Notes under the pieces: generated by a model
What the model was told of the DNA's origin: nothing
The model's database searches: none
What the model saw: the letters and a program-made list of their open reading frames with translations, nothing else
Shown here: positions 55,613 through 64,000 of the stretch, in pieces
Layout: every line of letters begins with the position of its first letter
Position numbering within the stretch: the first letter of the stretch is position 1
Made by a program: the position numbers and the translations under genes
Assembly: GCA_021613375.1 (NCBI GenBank)
Contig: CM038704.1
Span: 8,280,091-8,344,090, forward strand
Direction: 5' to 3'
Origin: Megaleporinus macrocephalus
Taxonomy: Eukaryota; Chordata; Actinopteri; Characiformes; Anostomidae
Length of the DNA: 64,000 bases

Positions 55613-57230
55613 TAAAAGCTCCTTGTGGTTTCCTCATTCAACTGATTTTGATCAATTTTATGTGATGTATATTTTTTGCATTGTGAGAGCGTGTGATGGA
55701 GCCCCCTATTGCTGTTTATGCCATAGCAATGCAGTGATGCAATGTCATTTGCAAGCCCTTATTGTTTTTCTAGATTTCTTTAGAACCAAGTGGAAAACTG
55801 CTGGACTCGCTTCACCCCAATTTCTACCTCCAGTTTTAGCCAAGCCCAGCTCCATGCCATAACACCATGACATAAAACAAGTTTTAATTAAAACATATTC
55901 AGGATAAACATACATAGTGCCTAGTTTTAAACCTCATTATTCAAATGTTTATCAGCTTCAGTTCAAAGACTAAAATAACAGATAATACACTTATGCAGCT
56001 GTTCCCATCATAATCAGCCATTCTGGCTACAAACTATGACCAACGTTACCAAATGCACTGAAAGAACATAATTAAGACTCAAATACAAGTTATAATATCT
56101 AGGAGGGAGGAACAGAGGGACAGAGCTTTGTTCCCATTAGCTGTTGTTTATCATTATGTTGCTAAGTTTGCTAGCTTGTTAGCCAGCTAGCTAGCTAACT
56201 GCTATATGTAAAATATACAGAGCAGAGACTTCCTGCTGTTTGTGCCTCGAAAGTCAAACAAAGTTTGAAGTGGTTGCAGCTCCATCTGTGATCTTGACTC
56301 CACATGTCCTGCATGTTGCAGTTCTTTTTTATTTACTGCAGCAGAATCGACTGGAGTGTTTCAAATGGTGCAAAAATTATTAATATAGGTCTTTTTTTAA
56401 AAAAGTCTATATTTCATAATTTGTGATTCTTCATTTGTGATTCTTCATTTGTGATCACTCATACTATGTATGTCATTTGTAGGTTTTACAAATGTAGATT
56501 GTACATTTTGGTCACAACAGCTTCACTGCAGTGCGATACCCAGTCCACCTAAAATTTCAATGTTTTTGCTCCACAATTTAAGACGCAACTTCAGCTTTAT
56601 ATATGATGCTGTATATTCATTTTAAACAACTAAAAAAAAACATGGTCTGTTCTCCAGATAGAAGACCGGTTGAATATATTCTTCATTCTGTTGAGTATGT
56701 TGGCTATTACGGTACTGCTGCTGCTGCCGCCTGTGCCTGTACTAGACTACTGTCTTAACTTTATCTGCTCCCTGTTTCACTGGCCTGCAAGAGCTTAAAG
56801 ACTATTATCTATATACCTTCAACCCTGTTTTCTGTAGCGTATACAGAGGTACCATTGATAACAACCTGAGCTATTATCTGAAAGATGCTGATGACGGCGA
56901 TGTTTTCTTACTTCTAATTGGTCCATGCAGTTAAAATAAGGATGACCAATTGGCTGGAAAAGACTGCTGTTCTCTTCAAACACCAAACACACCCCCACAA
57001 AAACATTTCTTGGACAGGAGCAATTCATGTGAAAGTCGTATTTATGGGTTAAAGTGACGAATTTCACATTAAATCAATGAGATTTGATGTATACAGGTAA
57101 CTTAGTACTAATCCACTTTATAGGAGAAAGTCTAAAATACGCCTGTATCAATCACTGCACAGGATCCTATAATTCTTATAGAACTAATCCAGACAAGAGC
57201 GCACTCTAGTGGACAGAAACTCTTATTAGA
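55613..57230. other. intergenic, no gene recognised
   Basis: AT-rich. A gctagcttgttagccagctagctagctaac cluster lies near 56169. Short frames (55581-55862 plus, 56819-57067 minus) lack recognisable domains. Confidence 0.3.
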
Positions 57231-57234
57231 GCAT

Positions 57235-58110
57235 ACTGTGGTATCTGCCACAAGCTTCATGCTTCAATAGGAGCTCAAAAGGTGTGGCATGCAAAGCTGT
57301 GGCACCTACACTGGCCGCACTCTCCACTAAGAAAAAGGACATTTGTTGTTTTAATGTTGTCGTTGGTTAGTTTAATATGTGTTATATATGTTAGGACTGC
57401 TGTGGGCTAATATAGTGTCCAGGATTGATGAGGTTCTGCATGGCTTAGGACCTTTCCAGCTATTCTTGCTCTGAGTTAATGTCCTTTGCTTTGTTGTATG
57501 TAAGAGTATTTTCCTTGATTAGATGGCAAATATCATTCTTCTGTGTTGACGCTACATTGGTGTCAGAAGTGGGATTTGATGCAGCACTGAAAGAAAATCA
57601 ACAGCAGATGGTAAAGAAGACAGAGCCTGATGGAAAGGGGGTGAGAAGCTTCACGTCTGCCTAGTCCTGGGTGGAATAAGCCAGCTAAGAGCAAGACGTC
57701 TGACTGGGGAAGGTGGTGAAAGAGATGCCATTGTAAGGACTGGCAGTGGAACACAGCTGGAGCCCAGCAAGAGAGGGATGATGTGCACCCCCCTACCCAC
57801 CCCCCACAGACTCAGAATTTTAAGACGAGCTCAAGATGTGTGGAAGGACATTAGTTTTTGTTACCGATGGTGTACATTTTTTTTTTTGTATTGATGTATT
57901 TATGCGTTAGTTGTGTTTCAATGTTTTCTACTGCAGGTTATGTTCACCATCAGTTCACCAGCAGTCTGTACAGCTGAAGGTGACCTTCTCAGCTATCCTT
58001 GCTATGAATTAGTGGCCTTTTCTGATTTGTTTAATAAGAGAAAATTTCCCTCGAGCAGAATGATTGCCTTCTCTGCTTCGTCTTCTGCGCAGACGCTGCA
58101 GTATTTACAT
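57235..58110 (+). repeat. two LTR-like copies around a short insert (upstream block of copy C)
   Basis: The first LTR-like copy (about 57235-57556) starts tgtggtatctgccacaag and ends before tggtgtcagaagtggga, a primer-site-like motif at 57559-57575. About 270 bp later a second, diverged copy (about 57840-58095) contains ttcaccatcagttcaccagc and the acctt..cagctat..ttgct core. The second copy is the one aligned with 16296 and 39355. Confidence 0.45.
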
Positions 58111-60619
58111 TAAGCTTTTCTACTTGAAGGTGAAACATGGGCAGCTCAGAGGTGATGATGGTTCTGGGAGGAGTGAAGAGGACAGGCATGGGAATAAAAA
58201 CACCCCCAATGCCCCCCAACACACACCGCTTCACACGAAGATGAGGGCACTTCACTCCTTCAGACTCATTCTGCTCTACAAAAACTGGTATGATATTAAA
58301 TCTCGATTAATTATCTTTACTTTTTTCATAAACAGGGAATCTTCACTCTTGGATTAGCAAGATGTGGTTATTTAATTAGTGAGGATGTTTTGTGCTACAC
58401 TACAAATTCAAAGTTTAGAATACCGTGTCTTAGTATTAATTTTTGTTCTTTAATGATTTTTCTATACAGAGTACTTTGATATACTGTCAAATGATAGACA
58501 AATGATCTTGATAGACAAATGATCTTTTTTATATGTATTTTCTGTCAATATTTCAACACAAGAAGTTATTAAATGCTTATTAATTAAAGTGTTTTCAGTC
58601 ATTTCTGAATCACCTACAGTTCTGTTTATTATTCTGTACTCATCTAACATTTTTACTTATAAGCTGTGCAGCAGCATCAAATTTGAATCATTAAATATAT
58701 ACAGGGGTTGGACAATGAAACTGAAACACCTAGTTTTAGACCACAATAATTTATTAGTATGGTGTAGGACCTCCTTTTGCGGCCAATACAGCATCAGTTG
58801 GTCTTGGGAATGACATATACAAGTCCTGCACAGTGGTCAGAGGGATTTTAAGCCATTCTTCTTGCAGGATAGTGGTCAGGTCACTACGTGATGCTGGTGG
58901 AGGAAAACGTTTCGCTCCTCCAAAACACCCCAAAGTGGCTCAATAATATTTAGATCAGGTGACTGTGCAGGCCATGGGAGATGTTCAACTTCACTTTCAT
59001 GTTCATCAAACCAATCTTTCACCAGTCTTGCTGTGTGTATTGGTGCATTGTCATCCTGATACACGGCACCGCCTCCAGGATACAATGTTTGAACCATTGG
59101 ATGCACATGGTCCTCCAGAATGGTTCGGTAGTCCTTGGCAGTGATGCGTCCATCTAGCACAAGTATTGGGCGAAGAGAATGTCATGATATGGCAGCCCAA
59201 ACCATCACTGATCCACCACCATGCTTCACTCTGGGCATGAAACAGTCTGGGTGGTACGCTTCTTTGGGGCTTCTCCACACCGTAACTCTCCCGGATGTGG
59301 GGAAAACACTAAAGGTGGACTCTTCAGAGAACAATACATGGTTCACATTGTCCACAGCCCAAGATTTGCGCTCCTTGCACCATTGAAACCGACGTTCGGC
59401 ATTGGCACGAGTGACCAAAGGTTTGGCTAAAGCAGCCCGGCCGTGTATATTGACCCTGTGGAGCTCCTGACGGACAGTTCTGGTGGAAACAGAAGCTGAG
59501 GTGCACATTTAACTCGTGATGCCGTGATTTGAGCAGCCGTGGTTTTATGTTTTTTGGATACAATCCGGGTTAGAACCCCACATCCCTTTCAGACAGCTTC
59601 CTAATGCGTCCACAGTTAATCCTGTTGGATGTGGTTGGTCCTTCTTGGTGATATGCTGACGTTACCCTGGATACCGTGGCTCTTGATACATCACAAAGAC
59701 TTGCTGTCTTGGTCACAGATGCGCCAGCAAGACGTGCACCAACAATTTGTCCTCTTTTGAACTCTGGTATGTCCCATAATGTTGTGTTATTGCAGTACCT
59801 GGAGCTAAACTGTGCTCTTACCTGCTAACTGAACTTCACACTCTGCTCTTACTGGTGCAATGTGCAATTAATGAAGATTGGACACCAGACTGGTCCAATT
59901 TAGCCATGAAACCCCCCACACTAAAATGACAGGAGTTTCAGTTTCATTACAAAACCTTTTGGATTATAATAAAATATGGAATCAGTGATTCCAGACTAAC
60001 TGTAACTGTAATGTGTTTGTCTCACATTAACTACATTTTTTATGTTTTACGTCTAAAACTGACTCACCTTGAGTCGTAAAGGTGGAAGGAAATTTCCCAG
60101 TCAAATTTACTGGTAAACAAATCTTGACTGAACTTTTCAGGGATGACGTATGGTATGAAAACGTATAACCTTCAAACACAGAATTAAAACTTTTCTTTTT
60201 TTCTTGCATTTCTTGCATTTCTTGCAGCTGATAATGTAAAAATGCTCTATTTTAAACAGACTAAAGATCAAAACAGTTTGACTGATGATGTCTGATGATG
60301 GTAAAATAGTGGAACATCTGACATTAAGCGTTTACTTTAAGCATTACACTGTGAACAGTTTTGACCCAGTGTATTTCTCTAGAACAGAATATTTCACACC
60401 AAACCACTCTGAAGGACTCTATTTGCATATTAACTGTTGAAATCTGTGTAAATTAGAACATTTGGTGGAATTCTTGAGGACATTTTTCCTAATTCTTACA
60501 TATTTACCTTATTTTAACTCATCCACTAAAAAAATCTAATTTAATTTACACAATATACTACAATACAAATAACTCTTCACTGCTGCCTGATACTGATATT
60601 AAACTCTTTCTGTTTGTAG
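58111..60619 (+). repeat. remaining upstream block and 5' UTR intron of copy C
   Basis: Continues the block shared with copies A and B: ttctgggaggagtgaag near 58161, and ttcccagtcaaat near 60093. A Tc1 element is inserted at 58702-59958. A conserved acceptor, ctctttctgtttgtag, ends at 60619. Confidence 0.5.
58702..59958 (-). mobile_element. Tc1/mariner-type transposon, transposase inactivated
   Basis: The ends carry inverted gacaatgaaactgaaacacc-like sequence (58711 and, reversed, near 59950). The minus-strand transposase has an HTH (FKRGQIVGARLAGASVT, about 59755), a frameshift near 59560, then one continuous frame to 58876 broken by a single TGA at about 59182-59184 where relatives have Trp (AAIS-stop-HS). 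Catalytic positions: SEES where DES is usual (first Asp is Glu), QDDNAPIHTA (second Asp) and PDLNIIEPLW (third, Glu). I count 36 residues between the last two, as in the DD36E group. A further frameshift near 58920 precedes the C-terminal GGPTPY end. Confidence 0.85.
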
Positions 60620-60641
60620 ATTTTTTGGTCCATCAAACATC

Positions 60642-63600
60642 ATGTCAGCACATCAGAGCAGCGGGTCACTCTTCATCATCACCTGCTTTATTCTGATGAG
60701 TGAGTGTTTGTTTCTTTTATCAGATCATGATAACAGAACAGCTATGAGAGGATGTTAATGTACCAGGTTACACTCTAACATACTGGATACATATAGAAAT
60801 ATTAGTATTGATGAAATAAGGAAAAGTATTATGGTAATCATAAGAAGAAGTAATACAAATAAATAAGTCTAACAGGTTTAATCAGGAATTTAAGTAGGCT
60901 ATAAAAAAGTTAAGCCTGGTTGTTTAAGGCGTCCTTTATGACAAACACTGTTTCCTTCTTCTGATTCTTCTGCAGGTGGAGAAGTAAAGACCCTGATCGG
61001 TAATTCTCACACTTTAATTCTGATTATCTAGTGTTCTTTTTCATATTTTGTTTACCTTTTAAAATAACTGCATATATAACCTCCATACACAGTCTGGATA
61101 CACCTGTTTACAGTAAGTGGTTTAAAATAACTGGGAGACATTTACTAGAGCGATGTTTAAAGTGATAAAATGAAGTATATGATTAATACCTGAATTCTCT
61201 TTACAGCACTCAGGCTCTCCAGCTTACTCTCGTTAGTCTGTTCAGTTCTGCTCTCCTGACATATTACTCAGTTATTCATTTTAACACTTCTTATTCAACT
61301 ATTTTCAATTATGCCACAATATATATATGCAAAAAATAAATGGAATGAAGTGAAGAACAAAAAGGTCTGGATCCCCTCTTAAGGTAACCGGTTGGGGGAG
61401 GATCCTGCGTGTTTGCTTTGTTTTGCTTATTTCAAATCAGTGGAGGCTAATTAGTAAGAGCTGACACCCGTGACACTGTTCATACAGGACAAACTGGCAG
61501 AAACTGAAATAAATACACAAACCATGAAGGGTTTGTTCCAAAAATGCATCATAGAACACTGTCTAGAATTCTTCTCATGATCCATGTTGTTGCAAGATAG
61601 GAAGCTCAGACACAGGAAGTGGATCCATTAGGCAGATTTTATTCCCAAAATACCAGAAACTAGAGAGAACTGCAGAAACTCACAAGTTAAAAAGCAGACA
61701 TGGGGCCAAGTCACTAAGATGCAAGTAACAAGTAGGTCTCAAGTCTTGACAATCAAGTCCCAAGTCAAGTCCCAAGTCAATACAAGTAAGTCTCGAGTCA
61801 AGTCCTAAGTCTTAAACTTAGATTATATTCAACTGTATTGTCATTGTGCAGAGTACAGGTACAAAGCCAATGAAATGCAGTTAGCATCCAACCAGAAGTG
61901 CAAAATACATTATTATTTAAATAAAGTGTAAAACAAAAATGACAATTTGAGGTTATTGTACATGTGGTGGTATATTAATAAATATATAGAATGTAGGTGT
62001 ACACAGAATGTGAGATAAGGGGGTGGTATATAAAATAGAATATAAATTACTATACATATATACAGTAAGGAATGAAATGCAAAGATTGCACAGAGCAGCA
62101 TATGTTGTAGCACATTTGCTAATATGAATCAAACAAGACAAGACTAACATTAATGTTAGACAGTAAGGCTGTGTCCCAAACATCACCCTCTGGAACATTA
62201 CACACTGCACTACTGAAAGCAGTGTCCTTTTATTAATTAATTAATTAATTTATTTTATTATATTTTATTTTTTACGTATGTAGTGTAGTAGCAGTCTGCA
62301 GTTTGGGGGCGTGGCCAGAGAGTAATGTAACTTCGTGTTTCAGAGTGTTTCTGACTAAAGTTAATATAAACGTTAGCTAACCCAAACCCTCCTAGTCTGT
62401 TACTATAACAACACATTATACTAAAGCCGCTTTATTACAGTATATTTGGTCATCGTTGTTATTCACTGCTCTCATCACTGACCTCGCGTTTAAAGCTGGC
62501 GCAAACTACCCAACGCTCCAGCGAGGCGAGAGCCCCCCCAACCTAACAACCAAACATTGTGTGAATTGCGAAGGCTGCCAAAACTCACTTTTAAAATAAA
62601 CGTTTTTAAACAGTTTCTGCTTTTCTGTGGTTTAATTTTTGGGTGGGACAAATCTACCTGTTTCTGATATTGGGTGGGACACGTCCCCCCATCCCGTCCG
62701 GTTTCTACGCCAGTGGTGCTTTAGATCGATTAATACCGCATCTCATTATTGGTTCTAATACTTATCACTGTTATACACATTTGGAAATGCAGCTATTAAT
62801 TCATGAAATTCTAGAAAATGCGGTTGTTACACAAAAAAGTGCTCAACTTTTGTGTTTTCAACACTTTAAAAACTGCTGCCATATTTGTGAAAGTCTTACA
62901 GCTCCAGTTATAGGACTTTATAACATAATGTATGAGGATGATCTCAGTAAGTAAATTCAGATACATCAGCCTATAGGCTCACCAACCAATCCACACAAGG
63001 TAGCTGTCACACCTCCCTCCGGTCCTCAAAATGAACATAAACCTGACTTCGAAACTAACACGGAGATCACGGGTCCGTCACACCAGCTCGTTCAGCCAAT
63101 CACGTGCGCTCTGGGTCTCCGGAGTTCTAACCACCCATCAGACCTGATTGACCCGTGTTCCTCCCTCGTTTTTGGTCTTTTGGATCTCCCTTTGCATTCT
63201 CTCTGTTTCTCGTGTGTGACCCTGCTTTTCCCTCTGACCAAACCTTCTGTCTAACCCGTGTTTCGTGTGCATGCTTCTGGTTTTAACCCTCATCTCCCTC
63301 ATCTATCTGTGTTTACCTGTTTTGTCTGAGAGCCTGACTGTTGCTATTGACTGCTCATTAAATATCATCTACTGCCTAAAAGTTGGTCTCTGTATAAAAA
63401 CTGTGATATACTTGTGTATTTAGCTGTCAAGTTTTTGTTATAGCAGTGTGAAACATTATAAAACATTCCTTAAAACAATTTAAAATGTTAACTGTGTAGT
63501 TTGTGTGACAATGTTTATCGTTTCCATGACAGTCCCCGGCAGTACTGACCCGTGCTATAGCTACACAGTGCTGGACGAACCTTGGAGAGCCACCAACTAC

Positions 63601-63916
63601 TCCAACAGTGTGAACTGGAAGTGTGATGTATACGCTACTTGGGTGGGCTGGTACCGGCTGATGTATAAGGGGCTGGACATCCGGATGCCGGAGATGTGTG
63701 TAGGGGTTTACTATTGTGGCACCCACGGCACGCTCTGGCTGTACGGCAGTCATCCACAGCGGCAGGACGGAGTGGTCACCCGCAGGATCTGCGGTAACTG
63801 GGGCGGCAACTGCTGCAACAACATGGCCAATCCTATTCAAGTCAAAGCCTGTCAGGGAAATTACTACGTCTATAAGTTTCTCAAACCGTTTGGCTGCATA
63901 TGGGGTTATTGTGCAG
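60642..63916 (+). CDS. D8C copy C: small secreted D8C-domain protein, partial (runs off window)
   Basis: Exons in the window: 60642-60699 (signal peptide, MSAHQSSGSLF...), 60976-60999 (GEVKTLI) and 63533-63916 (D8C). All have the same phases and GT..AG borders as A and B. The linker and tail exons must lie beyond 64000. All ten cysteines and the NYS sequon at residue 49 are kept. The domain departs from A and B after about residue 80: for example MCVGVYYC replaces SCVEIYLC, and NCCNNMANPIQV replaces NCCYFKSYPIRV. The first 54 domain codons are almost unchanged. Likely secreted, possibly with altered binding specificity; that is inference. Confidence 0.8.
61730..62130. repeat. AAGTC-type tandem repeat and retroposon-like tail, copy C intron 2
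   Basis: 61735-61815 holds degenerate tandem caagtcccaagtcaagtc units, as seen at the ends of some fish DNA transposons. 61827-61910 (tgtattgtcattgtgcag, caatgaaatgcagttagc) is a common fish repeat tail. No coding potential. Confidence 0.5.
62131..62990. other. copy C intron 2, middle part
   Basis: 62780-62930 aligns with copy B intron 2 near 41827-41980 (gcagctattaattcatgaa; acagctccagttataggact), showing that the introns are related by duplication. Otherwise nothing recognised. Confidence 0.5.
62995..63410 (+). repeat. solo-LTR-like repeat in copy C intron 2
   Basis: Begins tgtcacacctccctccggtc and is C/T-rich (gtttttggtcttttggatc), with an attaaatatc hexamer-like stretch near its end. 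It resembles fish gypsy LTRs in composition. No target duplication was found and there is no second LTR. Confidence 0.3.
63533..63916 (+). CDS. D8C domain exon of copy C
   Basis: 384 nt, phase 1-1, preceded by tttccatgacag and followed by gtaatg. It is open throughout, with ten cysteines at the same positions as in A and B. Confidence 0.9.
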
Positions 63917-64000
63917 GTAATGATTTGAGATATTATATATGCACAATATATAATATATATTTATGCTTAGTATATACACATTCTTATACGCTCTCCTGTC

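Overview
The window looks like intergenic and genic DNA from a teleost fish. Evidence: introns with GT..AG borders, tRNA-derived SINEs, L2-type LINEs, Tc1/mariner, hAT-type, DIRS and Ty3/gypsy elements, many (TA)n/(CA)n tracts and no bacterial-style gene packing. The lineage below teleost level cannot be fixed from the sequence alone.

The only convincing host genes are three tandem, same-strand paralogues of one small secreted protein: copy A (coding 17817-23245, complete), copy B (40924-48340, complete) and copy C (from 60642, running off the right edge). Each is assembled here from spliced exons: a signal-peptide exon, a 24-nt mini-exon, a 384-nt exon coding a complete ten-cysteine D8C/D10C domain of the uromodulin/GP2/OIT3 type, a short linker exon, and two tail exons ending in Pro-Gly-Thr-Cys. 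No EGF or ZP domain follows, so A (229 aa) and B (233 aa) are predicted to be free D8C proteins. Copies A and B differ at 13 of 128 D8C-exon codons. Copy C is near-identical in its first ~54 codons and strongly changed afterwards.

Each gene is preceded by the same upstream block (an LTR-like piece about 1.5 kb before the ATG, a motif around ttcccagtcaaat, and a TATA-like/5'-UTR region). Further partial copies of this block without genes lie at about 7.56-7.96 kb, 8.2-9.48 kb and 52.3-52.93 kb, which suggests lost or truncated copies. Between 9.5 and 16.2 kb, where a gene would be expected, there is a nested block of decayed retroelements: a DIRS-type element split by a DNA transposon, a Ty3/gypsy element and an L2 fragment.

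The rest is mostly repeats. There are three hAT-type elements with readable 8-bp target duplications, about ten copies of one palindromic MITE family, a 5'-complete L2 LINE that has lost its RT core (31.5-35.3 kb, minus), a Tc1 element inserted in the copy C upstream block (58.7-59.96 kb), and five minisatellites. Two minisatellites are 20-bp arrays made from the A-box head of a tRNA-derived SINE (44.3-45.3 and 54.7-55.5 kb). A 33-bp array has grown out of the L2 3' UTR. No rRNA gene, functional tRNA gene or CRISPR array was seen. All calls were made by eye; no searches were run.
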